DNA of 64,000 nucleotides, taken from positions 1,922,001 through 1,986,000 of the forward strand of contig NC_088300.1 in the NCBI RefSeq assembly GCF_032854445.1. The letters run 5' to 3'. This DNA is from Liolophura sinensis (taxonomy: Eukaryota; Mollusca; Polyplacophora; Chitonida; Chitonidae). This document shows, in pieces, positions 1-13,258 of the stretch (its first letter is position 1; each line of letters opens with the position of its first letter). The position numbers and the translations under genes are program-made. Below the pieces are notes generated by a model. That model was not told where the DNA came from and searched no databases. It saw only the letters and a list, made by a program, of their open reading frames with translations.

Positions 1-755
1 ACAAAGGCTGCATACCAAAGCTGCATACCAGCCTGAATACAAAGGCTGCATACCAAAGCTGCATACCAGCCTGAATACAAAGGCTGCATACCAAAGCTGC
101 ATACCAGCCTGAATACAAAGGCTGCATACCAAAGCTGCATACCAGCCTGAATACAAAGGCTGCATACCAAAGCTGCATACCAGCCTGAATACAAAGGCTG
201 CATACCAAAGCTGCATACCAGCCTGAACACAATGGCTGCATACCAAAGCTGCATACCAGCCTGAATACAAAGGCTGCATACCAAAGCTGCATTCCAGCCT
301 GAACACAAAGGCTGCATACCAAAGCTGCATACCAGCCTGAACACAATGGCTGCATACCAAAGCTGCATACCAGCCTGAACACAAAGGCTGCATACCAAAG
401 CTGCATTCCAGCCTGAACACAAAGGCTGCTTACCAAAGCTGCATACCAGCCTGAATACAAAGGCTGCATACCAAAGCTGCATACCAGCCTGAACACAAAG
501 GCTGCATACCAAAGCTGCATACCAGCCTGAACACAAAGGCTGCATACCAAAGCTGCATACCAGCCTGAATACAAAGGCTGCATACCAAAGCTGCATACCA
601 GCCTGAATACAAAGGCTGCATACCAAAGCTGCATACCAGCCTGAACACAAAGGCTGCATACCAAAGCTGCATACCAGCCTGAACACAATGGCTGCATACC
701 AAAGCTGCATACCAGCCTGAATACAAAGGCTGCATACCAAAGCTGCATACCAGCA
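1..755. repeat. 38-bp minisatellite at left edge
   Basis: About 20 head-to-tail copies of a 38-bp unit (aaaggctgcatacc followed by aaagctgcataccagcctga), with a few point variants such as gaacacaat for gaatacaaa. The array is cut by the window edge. It lies downstream of the last visible CEP128 exon and is probably inside the next intron of that gene. The repeat gives long stop-free frames on the minus strand, but 38 is not a multiple of 3 and the implied peptide is only the satellite read in rotating frames. I do not regard it as coding. Confidence 0.95.
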
Positions 756-782
756 ATAATAACAAGGTTATACCCATTTATA

Positions 783-905
783 ATATTTATTTACTTATTT
801 GATTTGTGTTTTACGCTGTACTCAAGAATATTTCAATTATATGCATTATGGTGGGATGAAACCGGGCAGAGCCTGGGGAAACCCATGACCATCTGCAGGT
901 ATGCT
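783..905 (+). repeat. Dispersed element, family A copy 1
   Basis: A T-rich head (ttatttacttatttgatt) leads into a core reading tttacg, ctgtactcaagaatatttca, cattatggtggga and accgggcagagcctgggg. The same order of blocks recurs at 16034-16165 and, in reverse orientation, at 9640-9765, so this is an interspersed repeat and not a tandem one. It has no coding capacity. A SINE-like or MITE-like element is likely, but no terminal repeats or Pol III boxes were confirmed. Confidence 0.6.
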
Positions 906-1196
906 AATACTTTTATCTTCTCTTGATCATCTATTTATTTATCTCACCAGTTTTCTAACAAAGATTATTTAATTAATTTTGTATCACACAGATTTACGGA
1001 AAGGGAACACTTAAATCTTGACAAAGCCTTAATAACCTTTTCAATACAAAGGCAGTTTATCCTATCCCCACACCACATGGACATGAAATGGTATTGTAGC
1101 CTTGTAGAGATGTGGTAGTAGACATGTGATAGCTGAGACTCCCATATCTCCATCACACCCACCTGCATCCCCACTCCGACTCCATCAATGACCTAC

Positions 1197-4100
1197 CAGA
1201 ATGTCACCCATTTCCCGGCGTATGTTCTCCAGCTGCACAGTAGCTGCACTTCCATGCTGTTTGATGTTTTCTAGCTCCTTGACCAGGTGTTCATTCCTCT
1301 GCATCATCTGTGAAGCGCTGTGTTTGTGGCGGTCTGCGTCTCTCTCTACCTGTTTACACTTCATCTTCCATCTGGCCGCAAACAATAACAGATACACCTT
1401 AGGCTGTTGTACAAATAGAAAACTTTTCTAGTTTTCTATAAAGTCCAAAATAAAATTATTTCATTGCAGCCAAAACATCTGGAAAATGTTAAGTTCGTAA
1501 CTAGTGCAAGTGAACTGGTTAACCCAGGAACTGCACTCAGAAAACTGACTGCCAAGTGAGTAATTTATCTGAAGGGTGTTTAACGTCTTTCTCACAAATT
1601 GTTCACAAACAGAACTCTGGGTCGGCTGACGGGCAGGAGAAACTATAATACCCTGAGTAAGCCACCCACCGTGGCTAGCTACCTGACAAACCTCCTGGCC
1701 AGCTACCTGACAAACCTCCTGGCCAGCTACCTGACAAACCTCCTGACTTCAAGTTGCTGTTGAAAAACCCTTGTACTCCAGAAAAATTTTGAGAAAGGCA
1801 TCAAACAACAACCGAAAAAATGACAAGTGAAGCTGTCTGCTGTTGGTATTGACTTACTGTCTGACTGTCTCCTGAGCTCTTCCCTTGAACTCCTCTTTCT
1901 TGCGCTCGCTCTCTGCCAGTGCCTGCTGTGTGACCCTCAGCTCATTAGACAGCCTCTCCACCTCCCGCGTGTACTCCTTCAGTCTCTGTAGGGCATCTTC
2001 AAGCTGAGTGGTCAGGTGAGACTTCTGACGGTTTGCTTCCTCAGACTTGTCAGACACCTCCTTCAGCTGGGTGATGTACTTTGCATTTTGCTTTTCACGG
2101 TTTTCCAGATCTTTTGTGAGGACCTGGAAAATGTGGCATGAAGTACTTTATCTCACCTTTTATTTACCCTTTATTTATCACTCGCTGTTTATTTCACTAA
2201 TTTTTATATCTCCCATTCAGGAATCCCCGTTAACAAACATTTTCAGTAAACAAATATTAAGAATGAAGCTCGTTAACAAAATTTGAGCTTCATTAAGATT
2301 GGTTTAGAAGATTAAGGCTGCAAACCTCGATGTGGTCTGAGAGCTGCGCCCTCTGTCTCTCGCTGCGCTCCACGCCTCGACGCAGGTCATCCACCTCACT
2401 GGTCATGCTCAGCGACTTTGACAGATGACCCCTCAGCTCGTTTATTTCTGACTGGAATCTCTGACGTTCTCTATCCTTCTCTTCTTCAACTACGTACAAA
2501 CAAAAAGATGAACTGTAAAATACATACCATCATACCAAAGAGAAGATGAAAACATTAACATGATCAATATGGTAAAATAATCACCATGATACAGTGTCAA
2601 CAATTCCACCATGCAAATTTCTGCAATTACCTTATAACATATCAACTGCTGTTCACTTGAGTGAAGCACAAAAGAAAGGGATTTATTGATCTGCAATTGT
2701 CTCATAACATATCAACTGCTGTTCATTTGAGTGAAGCACAAAAGAAAGGGATTTATTGATCTGCAATTGTCTCATAACATATCAACTGTTGTTCACTTGA
2801 GTGAAGCACAAAAGAAAGGGATTTATTGATCTGCAATTGTCTCATAACATATCACCTGCAATTCACTTGAGTGAAGCACAAAAGAAAGGGATTTATTGAT
2901 CTGCAATTGTCTCATAACATATCAACTGCTGTTCATTTGAGTGAAGCACAAAAGAAAGGGATTTATTGATCTGCAATTGTCTCATAACATATCAACTGCT
3001 GTTCACTTGAGTGAAGCACAAAAGAAAGGGATTTTTTGATCTGCAATTGTCTCATAACATATCAACTGTTGTTCACTTGAGTGAAGCACAAAAGAAAGGG
3101 ATTTATTGATCTGCAATTGTCTCATAACATATCAACTGCTGTTTACTTGAGTGTGGTACATAAGAAAGGGATTTATTGATGTTTTATGAGTGACTAGAGA
3201 ATTTTCACTTCTACAAATTTTATGGTCAGGGTGGAAGTAACCAGAGTGCCAGACATAAACCACCGTCTTTTGGGAAATGAGCTTTTCCACGTGAACTCGC
3301 ATGCCATAACATTGGTGGAAGACAGTTGGTCTTCAATGAAGGTAACACTACACAACAGGCACCACCGATTCATTATCATTACCTAGAGCAGAAGGAATCT
3401 ACAAAGTCCAGTTCTGCACTTCAAGTAAAACATTACATGTACTTCAGACAGCTGGATGTGTAGATAAGCTGTTATTTTTCTAACCTGTTCTCATTTTCCT
3501 CCGATCCCTCACATCTTCCTCCATACGACTTTCCGTCAGTTGTGACCGGATTTTGGACCTCTCCTCATCAGCTCGAGATAGCTGTAGTTTTAAATCGTCT
3601 ATCTGCAGAAAAAAAACCATAAACAATAACTCAACTGAAGACTAATATCCAAATCAACCAATCTGGCCAGAACTATCAAGGGATAGTTTAGTTCATCTAC
3701 CAGTAAATAAGTTCACATTTAATTTACTTATTTATTTGATTGTTGTTTTAATGCCATATTCTACCATTTTTCATCAGACAATTTTTCATCAGACAATTTT
3801 TCATCAGACAATTTTTCATCAGACAATTTTTCACCAGGATGATGGTAGTCAATTTTTGGAGTGATGGAAAGCAGTGGGTCTGGCATAAACAATCAAAAAA
3901 TCACTGGCAAGTGTTATGCGGACAAATGGCGTTCAAGGAATGTTACAGTGTATCACAGCCGTACCAGTGTCATCAACAGATCAAGTGTCCCCGAAGTCCC
4001 CCATACAGTGACAGCGGGGAAATATCACAGCCCCACCAGCATCGTCAATCGCTTAAGTGTCATGAAGTCCCCCATACAATGACAGCAGGGAAATATCACA

Positions 4101-7100
4101 GCCACACCAGCATTGTCAACTGCTTTAGCGTCATGAAGTCCCCCATACAGTGACAGCAGGGAAATGTACACATTTCCTGTCCAAGGCCAGGATTGATTGT
4201 GCAAGAAACTACAAGATGATGACGGGTTAACAATGAACATTTAATCCTTCATTATTACAATAAATATCATAGCATAATCAGAATGAAAATGCTACAACAT
4301 GTGAAACAGATATGTAGGTATAGCGTTCTTTTGTTTAAACAGATACTGGCTCAAGGTACAAAGACAAGCACTTACCTGTTGCTGAAGTGCTGACTTCCCA
4401 CCTTCACTATGATCTAGCTTTCTCTTGACATGGTCGAGTTCAGACTCAAGCTGTAAACATCAACACAAGATGATGAGTTTAGGAAATGCTTTGTCCTTAG
4501 TACCCAAAAACCTCCAGCAAACATAATGAAGAAATAACACCAGTTAAACATAGACACCTCACCAACTCTTGCATCTACATGTTTTTCTCCATTTTACTCC
4601 GACAAACCATGACATTCAGCATAGCGGCAATAAACGTAGAAATTCTTACCCAGCACAAGAGATTCTCCTCTCTGTGAAAGAGAGGTGCACTCTCCTAACA
4701 TACTATTATAAAACTGTATTATGTTTCCTTGCATTAAGGACCTCTGTGTACAAAATACCCCAGCTAGTTGAGCAATATCAATAACCTGCACTCGATCCGA
4801 TTTTTTCCATCAGGGGCGGTAACAAGGGTTCAGACACAACTCCAGATGAATCCCACACATTGTCTTACCCTGTGTCTGATAGACTCTGACTGTAATAGCT
4901 GACTCTTCATCTTCCAGTCCTCAGGGGCGGGCTGAGTGGGAGGAGCTAGAGGTGGAGCCTGGAGCTGACTGTGTAGAGCCTTCAAAGACAGGACATAAAA
5001 CTGCTGATTGACATTGATGCAAGATTTGATTGATGGATGAACAGTTACCTGTCAATAATTGACAAGAATTTCAAGAGGGGCATTCGTCTTTGACTTTCAT
5101 TTCTTATGAAGCTACATGTATGCTACACAATATGGTGCTATTTCAGCTACTGGCATGAAAACAGTGGCAAAAAGACTATAAAACAAAATGACACAAACTA
5201 ATGTGCTTTCACAGCAGAATTTGACAATTAGTTTAAACATTCAGTAATTTTTTGGTCCCAAGTAGTGTTAATGTAACTACATGGGAGCAACAAATCTAGA
5301 GGAGATGTGAAAATAAAACAAAATGCCACAGACAGTCCTATATCTGTTTTAGCTCTGACAAGATGTGCCGACCTGTTTTAGCTCTGATGAGATGGTACCT
5401 ACCTGTTCTAGCTCTCACAAGCTGGTGCTTACCTGTTTCAGCTCGAACGACAAGCTGCCCACCTGTTTTAACTATGACGGGATTTTATCTCTGATGATTT
5501 GGTGCCTATGTTTAGCTCTGACAAGTTGGTGCATATGTTTTAACTTTGAAAAGTTGGTGCCTACCTGTTTTAGCTCTAGCGAAATGATGCCTACCTGTTT
5601 TAGCTTTGATAAGATGATGCCTACCTGCTTTAGCTCTGATGAGATGGTGCCTACCTGTTTTAGCTGTAATAAGATGATGCCTACCTATGTTAGCTCTGCC
5701 TAGATGATGCCTACCTGTTTTAGCTCTGATGAGATGGTGCCTACTTGTTTTAGCTATGATGAGATGGTGTATACCTGCTTTAACTCTGACGAGACGGTCC
5801 ATACCTGTTTTAGTTCTGAGGAGATGGTTCCCACTTCATCAAATTTCCTATCCATCATCCTGCGCTCTGCTAACAGATCATTTTGTAGCGACTGCAGGCG
5901 TCTTTCCACACTGGATGATACCTACAAAAACAACACTACTCCATCAGCACGTGGATTTTTAGCCATTGATAAAGAAGAGCAGGTACGCCCTAACAGTCAT
6001 TCATTTTCCTATTACCTCACACATCAGAAAATCCTGTTAGCAACTACAATGCTGGGGATAAAAATCTTTACAATTATGGTGCTAATAATGGGGAGTTAGT
6101 TCCGTGTAACGTTATAACATCTTGTGACCCTTGAACAAACGGCTCATTCTTGGCTAAACTACACCTGCATCATTAAATCTTTCATAGACAGACTGATCTG
6201 GTAACACAAGTCAGCATTGAGTACAGACACAAGAACCAATAAAACTTGTACAAATAATTGTGTAGAAACAACTTACTGGATCTATTGCTACATGTGTCCT
6301 CAGTCCTTCTGATATGTCCCGTAAACTTCTTCTGGTATCAAAATCATCCCTACAAAACATATTATTACATCCTGGCATTACATGTTTCATACGTCATGGC
6401 CATAATCATGCCCATATTTCACCAAACCAGGTCTAAAACATTGAAAGGTAAATTAAGGATACAAAAACACTGTGATGTAAGAATTGATATGATCTGTTTC
6501 TTCACATTGGCTTAAAACTTATGATTTGTGTCAACTGAAACATGCACCCAAATTGCTAAAAAAGGAACCAAGAAATGAATGTAAGAATTTCTCAGCTTGT
6601 GTACTTCATAGTTAGCCAGAATGGTCAGTTTAGATACAAAAGTCTCACCTGTCCCGTCTGTCCAGCTGTCGACTGAAGCTGTCCTCTAAAGTCACCTGAT
6701 TGTGAGACAGATCTCGCACTGACTGGTGAAGGTCATGCAGTTCTCGGTTCATGTCATCGGCAAAGCGTACAGATCCTGACTTCTTCTTGCGTCGTGTTGG
6801 CGACTCCACATCGCTCTATTGGAAAAGACGTAACTACTTTTTTTACCAGTATCTGCAACACATCTTGTAATATTCCCTAGATCCATGCTCTCATTTTACA
6901 CAATCTTTGTGATCCCACTTAATGACAGATGTCTAAGATCTCCTGTGATCAGAAATGCTTTCCGTATTCCTCTCAGTACTCAGTTTAAGCACAACAGTAA
7001 GTGACCACATTAACAACTGATTCATGGCTAACCACAAACACTAATACGTACTCACAGATCGCAAGTCATATGTACTGTACATGTAGTTTAACTGAAGTTT

Positions 7101-10100
7101 AGAATAGTTCAAATGACACATTTTGCTTGATTCCGACTGATTTGAGCTTTTTTGTGAAATGTAATTAATTTCTTATCAGAAAAACTTTACGGGGAAATAA
7201 TTCTGGCTTCATAACTGTCATTTGAAGGCCTTTATAGGATTCTGAAAGTGCATTTTTACACACCAAACTTTCCAGGAAATACAGTACTTACATACATACT
7301 TACTTACAGCTGACCGGCATACACTGGGTAACAAAGCATACTAATATCTACTATCAGCTGATAAATACTTACTGGGTAAAACACAAACTGAAATGTTAAA
7401 AGGAATTTGTGAAAAAAAGAAATACTCACTCGAGATTTAGAATATTTGTTACTCACATGAGCAGAGTAGTCGTCATAGTGTGATTTCCTACGTGCTGGAA
7501 AGTACAAATAAAGTTTAAGAGCAGTCCAGGAAATCAGTAGACACAGTCATATACTTCACAATGACGGTAAGTTATATGTCAGTACAAAAAAGATTTCCAT
7601 AATAACATCATACCAGAGCAATAAAAACACATCACACCAGAGCTACTAAAAACACATCACACCAGAGCAATAAAAACACATCACACCAGAGCTACTAAAA
7701 ACATCATACCAGAGCTATTAAAAAACATCATACCAGAGCCATTAAAAAACATCATACCAGAGCTATTAAAAAACATCACACTAGATCTATTAAAACACCA
7801 TACCAGAGCAATTAAAACACATCACACCAGAGCTACTAAAAACATCATACCAGAGCTATTAAAAACATCATACCAGAGCTATTAAAAACATCATACCAGA
7901 GCTATTAAAAAACATCATACCAAAGCAATAAAAACACATCACACCAGAGCTACTAAAAACATCATACCAGAGCTATTAAAAACATCATACCAGAGCTATT
8001 AAAAAACATCACACCAGAGCTATTAAAAAACATCATACCAGAGCTATTAAAAACATCATACCAGAGCAATAAAAACACATCATACCAGAGCTATTAAAAA
8101 CATCATACCAGAGCTATTAAAAACATCATACCAGAGCTATTAAAAAACATCACACCAGAGCTATTAAAAAACATCATACCAGAGCTATTAAAAACATCAT
8201 ACCAGAGCTATTAAAACACATCATACCAGAGCTATTAAAAAACATCATACCAGAGCTATTAAAAACATCATACCAGAGCTATTACAAAACATCATACCAG
8301 AGCTATTAAAAACATCATACCAGAGCAATAAAAACACATCATACCAGAGCCTTGAAAAACATCATACCAGAGCTATTGAAAAACATCACACCAGAGCTAT
8401 TAAAAACATCACACCATAGCTATTAAAACACATCATACCAGAGCTATTAAAAAACATCATACTAGAGCTATTAAAAAACATCATACCAGAGCTATTACAA
8501 AACATCATACCAGAGCTATTAAAAAACCATACTTTTACTTTATGATAAGATGTATTATACCTCTAGAACCATTGCTTTTTTTAATAGGTGACACCAAGAA
8601 AGAACAGCTGGGATAGTCTACATTTCCCAATTATTAGATGATTTCTTCGTTTTATTTCTATCCTTACACCCTCCTCCAACATTAACAAAAGAGTGAAATT
8701 ATAATTGGCGTGGCCTTAACAATAATATAACTTACTGCGGTCTGGTCCATCAAGGTCACTGACTTTCAAGCTGCGAGCTGTTAACATAGAGTTACGTAGC
8801 CTCTCCTGCTCCAATTCCTCTGCTGTCTTATCCAGGTCTGTGCGCAGCTGTAAGCAGATTTCCATCCATTAATTATTTCAGTGTTGACCCATATTTTACA
8901 TACATACATTTACAACCCATGCAAACCAAATTTACTTCTTCACATGCTTTTTTTTTTTAAAATATTATACTGACATGCTTCCCGGCATCAGTGAAATGTT
9001 TTGTGAATCTAATGAATGCCTGGTGGAATCCAGGGGAGGTCACAAGGTGAATGCCTGGTGGAATCCAGTGGAGGTCACAAAGTGAATGCCTGGTGGAATC
9101 CATTGTGGAGGTCACAAAGTGAATGCCTGGTGGGATCCATTGTGGAGGTCACAAAATGAATGCCTGGTGGAATCCATTGTGGAGGTCACAAAGTGAAGGC
9201 CAGGCAGAAACCAGTGGAGGTCACAAAGTGAATGCCTGGTGGAATCCAGTGGAGGTCACAAAGTGAATGCCTGGTGGAATCCATTGTGGAGGTCACAAAG
9301 TGAAGGCCTGGTGGAATCCAGTGGAGGTCACAAAGTGAATGTCTGGTGGAATCCAGTCGCGGTCACAAAGTGAAGGCCAGGAGGAAACCAGTGGAGGCCA
9401 CAAAGTGAATGCCTGGTGGAATCCAGTGGAGGCCACAAAGTGAAGGCCTGGTGGAATCCATTGTGGAGGTCACAAAGTCGCTTGGCTGCTTTCTTTATGT
9501 AATGGCACAAATTGAGCTTTTCAGTTACAATTCAAAAGGAGCACATGTGCTCAATCAGACATTTAATCATCTTATGACTCATTACCTGATATTTCACTTT
9601 AGATGGATACAAAAACTATATCATACATTATTCGTCCTGCGGATGGTTGTGGGTTTCTTCCAGCTCTGCCCGGTTTCCTCCCACCATAATGCTGGCTGCC
9701 ATCACATAAGTGAAATATTCTTGAGTATAGTGTAAAACACCAATCAAATAAATATATTATTTGTCCACTTTATGCTACATTTTAGATAGAACTCCTCACC
9801 TTGTCTATGGCAGACTTCTGCTCCCTGCCCACCTCTCTATATGTACCCAGCATGTGATCCAAACTACGCAGATTTCTAGTTGTGTCCTGTAACAGGTCAG
9901 CAAGGGTAATGTTAAATACAAATAAATACTTTATACATGTATCATCACTCGGCAAAATGATTTGATGTGGGAAAACTCTGATATTTTCTTTGCAATCGCC
10001 ATCATCTTGCTGGTTGTCGCAGATATTGTGTACTGCACTTGTCTAAACTCACTTTGTTTCAAAGGTGCCTATTTCCAGTGTTATAGTCATGAAAAAGTCA

Positions 10101-13100
10101 AGATAGATTGATAATCTCCTCAACAACTTTATCATTTTTACCCAAATTTTGGACCATCTGTGCACTCAAGAAAGTCGAAGGTTACTCTGTGAATGCTCTA
10201 TTCAATGCTTTTGACAAAATTATACTAAGCCTGAAAAGCAAGGACACTGCCGGTTTTACTGAGGAGACAAGAGAGAATTGAAGACTGTTTTAAGTGCTTT
10301 CCAATTCAGTGACCCTTCAGTTTGGGGATGTCTCCAGTTTGAGATGTTTTCCCTAACAGGCAATTTAAAACGGCCTGTTAAACACAGGAATAAACAGCAT
10401 GCAAACCCGAGAGTAAATGCCAACAAAGCGCTGAGAAATGGGCAGCCAGTGTTTCGGGGTTGGCACTCTTCCAACAATTCTGTAATGTGATCTTGTCCAT
10501 GAAAGTTACACACCTGACTTGGTGAATTTATCACCACAGACTACAATTACACAGCCCACAGACAAAACTGCCACTGAAACTGTGACATCACAGAAAGGCA
10601 GACTGGAAACAGCTAGCAGATAGAATACAATGAACATTTTAACTTTATGGGTTACTAGTATTGACAACAGCACTCAACCTGAACCCAACATCACATCCAC
10701 CTTAAACCAGTTGAGCTCTTTGTTATAGTCTATTAATGTCCATCTTTAAGGGCCTTGAAACAAGAACTGTCTCCTTGAAAAAAGTGCATCCTTTATACAT
10801 GCATTTTTTTTCTGGTGTACATATATATATATCTGAATATACAATAGCTATATGTACTGTTACTAGTTTTCAAAATTCAGTTGTATTGATTACCAGAATG
10901 CAAACAAAAGTAGCTCATCCAGGGGCTACAGATTGTGAAATCATACATGTCACTTTCTGTTTTATCCAGCAAAACAAATTGTTGACACATTCTTACAAAA
11001 TTAAAGGACATACATAGAGAAAAAGTATTTAGGAATTGCCAACTTCAACACTACATTTCCTCACACCACCACAGAACATAAAATAGACAGTGTTGCAAAA
11101 AAAAGTATAATAGAGGTATGTAAACAGATTTCTCCATAAAACAAAGAAAACAGAAACCTGAAAGACACAAATACATCCTTGTCCATAACACATGCAATGT
11201 CCACAATATCTTCCTAGGCAAATGTCATTTAAGAACCATCACACAAGAAACTTAAAAATTACCCATATGACATCACCATAATCTGTATAAAAAAACAGGG
11301 AAAAAATAAATAAATTTATTAAAACTATGTCTTAAAGTGAAAGATAGCACCTGATTAATGTTTATGTCCACTGAAAGACCACCATTCAAAGGAACATAAA
11401 TCGGCATTAAATATCTGTTTAGATTTTTTTCCACCAAGTAGAAGTTTAGTAAAACTTCGTCTTGTCACAGCTTCAGGACGTCTCCATTATCAACAGCAAG
11501 GTGACGTCACATTTGCTCTAGCTCTCTAACGTTATTTCCCATATAATAGTCTAAGCAGCACCCTATGGCAGATTAAAGTTGTGACCTTCCACGATGAACA
11601 ACCAAAAGATAAACAGGACATACTGGAAGGACATTTTTTCCATTGCTTGAACTGTTCATACAGTTGGTTTACTATATCATTTATATTCCTGGTTCATGTC
11701 ATAGTCACCAGAGGGGTTGTGCTGGTACCAGTAATTCAGACCCCTATTAAATATTTACAAAATTGCAATAGAATTGTTGTACAACTGGATTCATGCTCAA
11801 ATCTGACACCAATTGACATAAATCTAAGCGTCACTGAGGCTGATCTAGGCATTTGACTGTCGCCGGATTTTATGCTTCAATTTTGTACTGATGGCTTCTA
11901 ATATGAGAGCAGTGCTGACCTAGTTTTCATGGATGTCAGGGAAAGCACCTTGGATTAAACACTGCGTTTCAATAATTTTATTGTATTTTATAGAAGAAAA
12001 CAGAAAAAACATCCCTTGTCTGTGAGACAGACAAAGGGCGAAATTCAAATTCTTTAGATGAAATAAATTCAGAGAAAAAATATTATTTAATTAATTTTAA
12101 GCATTGTCCGATGAGATGCCGCCTTCTCATTCCCATTAACCTTCGGCATCCGTAATGGACTTTTCCCTTACTGACACTCGTTATTTAGCAACTGCATGCT
12201 GACTATACACTAACATGAACGACAAAAAATGTAATTGTATAAACTGAACAGAGTGTCTGAGTAGGCCTAAGGTCTTCTGGGGAGATGAATGCAGTTTGGC
12301 CTGACACGGTATGCTGCTGTATGACACCATTGGTGATTCAGTCGCTGAAAATTACATGGACTGTGAATCAACTGATCTTCCATCTGTAGATGATACAGAT
12401 ATGTCCACAACACTTTGTGAAATGGCCCTTCTGACTAAACATATACAAATCATTGTAAACGATCGAAAAATGATGTCTTATGCAGTAGTTCTCTGTTATC
12501 ATATGTCATTTCATGGAGAGAATGGGTAAAGTCTATGCCACAGCTTATGCAGCACAACCTGACAGCAACATGTTGGATTGGATAAAATTCTGAAGATGGC
12601 TGCCACCACACCAGCCGTTTGTACAGTATTGTCATTTTGTTCTACGTTACTCGGTGAAATCCCATTAAAATAAGACAGTATGATACTTTTCAGAAGGCCT
12701 GACTATCCTCCTTTCGAGTGAAATATGTTTTAGCCAGGTTCTGTCTTGTCCTTTAAATTTGTGTCTTTAGCTGTACTGGAAAATATCTCTTATCACTGAG
12801 TTAGCAGTAGTCAGTAGAGAAGCCGAAGTCTCTGAAGAAGTCCACAGGTATTATCTGACAAACTAAATGTACCTGAGGCACAGGCATAGTCTATCCAGTG
12901 AGAGAGCTGGACTTGAATGTGACCTAATTTACAATCAAGGAATCATGTCAGATCTGAACAAAGGCACTTTAATTTTAATACAATTTCTCAAAAGAGAAAA
13001 ATGAGTTATGAAGATACAGAATAAAACACAACCTTAGTCCAGACTTGGCAGGAATCAGAGTGTGGACAAGCAGTGAGTTATCTTCAAGTTTGTATTTGTT

Positions 13101-13258
13101 TTAACAGAGAACACCACAGAACTTACCTTGAGGTTGGATGCCAGTTTATTAACAGGGTCAGCCATCATGGCTTCATAACTGTCGGAAGAGTCTACATAAT
13201 TTGAGCGGGACCTCGAAACCCGAGGAGCATACATTTCATCACTTTCTGTGGACATCAT
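1197..13258 (-). CDS. CEP128: CEP128-like centrosomal coiled-coil protein, 5' 13 coding exons (3' end off window)
   Basis: Centriolar coiled-coil protein; the vertebrate family member sits at subdistal appendages of the mother centriole and is about 1,090 residues. Exons in transcript order: 13258-13127, 9886-9800, 8847-8736, 7494-7457, 6815-6649, 6349-6277, 5921-5805, 4979-4869, 4450-4376, 3602-3485, 2489-2326, 2123-1858, 1371-1197. Phases agree at all 12 junctions, giving 545 residues. The identification rests on residues 38-65, where exons 1 and 2 join as KLASNLK/DTTRNLRSLDHMLGTYRE, matching the N-terminal signature of CEP128 (NLASVLQ-DTSRNLRQ...GRYREY type), and on a DLDGP motif near residue 106. 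From about residue 139 the chain is charged heptad-like coiled coil, broken by a Pro-rich linker near residues 250-262 (exon 8). The start is the first of two adjacent Met codons. The 3' exons lie beyond base 1. Confidence 0.88.
1672..1746. repeat. 24-bp triplicated repeat in CEP128 intron 12
   Basis: Three copies of a 24-bp unit (ctacctgacaaacctcctgg and variants) lie between exons 12 and 13. Short and nearly perfect, so probably a recent expansion. Confidence 0.85.
2632..3180. repeat. 70-bp minisatellite in CEP128 intron 10
   Basis: About eight copies of a 70-bp unit containing ctcataacatatcaact, cacttgagtgaagcacaaaa and gaaagggatttattgat. Copies differ by one to four bases and the last is the most diverged. 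I found no match between this unit and the flanking exons. Confidence 0.95.
3712..3838. repeat. Element head plus 15-bp repeats
   Basis: A stretch resembling the T-rich head of the family A dispersed repeat (tttatttgattgttgtttta) is followed by five tandem 15-bp units of the form acaatttttcatcag. It lies in CEP128 intron 9. Confidence 0.7.
3950..4160. repeat. 71-bp triplicated repeat in CEP128 intron 9
   Basis: Three copies of a roughly 71-bp unit marked by gaagtcccccatac at 3993, 4064 and 4135, each followed by a gacagc-gggaaat block. Short open frames here, on both strands, follow from the repeat and are not taken as genes. Confidence 0.85.
5340..5804 (-). repeat. 30-bp array built from the 3' end and donor of CEP128 exon 7
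   Basis: About 15 copies of a 30-bp unit directly follow exon 7 on the minus strand. Exon 7 ends TCAGAACTAAAACAG and the intron starts GTATGGACC. Each copy repeats the same layout, an ATCTCATCAGAGCT block, then AAAACAG, then GTAGGCACC, so each carries about 23 nt of exon and a donor site. The unit is exactly 10 codons, so read-through from exon 7 stays in frame and repeats a decapeptide of the VGTISSELKQ type until a stop in the second intronic copy. Most copies keep the AG/GT donor core. Confidence 0.88.
7612..8530. repeat. Short-period minisatellite in CEP128 intron 3
   Basis: About 40 copies of a unit near 22-24 bp (accagagctattaaaaa plus catcat), with variants carrying gagcaataaaaacacatc. 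Copy length varies by one or two A residues. It is not related to the neighbouring exons at 7457-7494 or 8736-8847. Confidence 0.93.
9001..9480. repeat. Minisatellite of about 36-39 bp in CEP128 intron 2
   Basis: Thirteen or so copies built from gaatgcctggtggaatcca, an optional ttg insertion and tggaggtcacaaagt. Two length classes alternate according to whether the insertion is present. No exon match was seen. Confidence 0.9.
9640..9765 (-). repeat. Dispersed element, family A copy 2 (reverse)
   Basis: Reverse-complement copy of the family seen at 783-905 and 16034-16165. It reads cctcccaccataatgctggc, then agtgaaatattcttgag and gtaaaacaccaatcaaataa, ending in the A-rich complement of the T-rich head. 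It lies in CEP128 intron 2. Confidence 0.65.
9887..13126. other. CEP128 intron 1, no further gene seen
   Basis: Intron between the first coding exon and exon 2, about 3.2 kb. I see no tandem array, no second gene and no RNA gene. Open frames of 60-97 codons (for example near 10278-10490, 10736-11017 and 11581-11856) have no recognisable motif, no splice context and AT-rich random composition. A short TA run lies near 10820. Confidence 0.6.

Noticed and set aside
430-777. 115-codon minus-strand frame rich in GWYAALVCS
   Set aside because: Product of the 38-bp array at the window edge.
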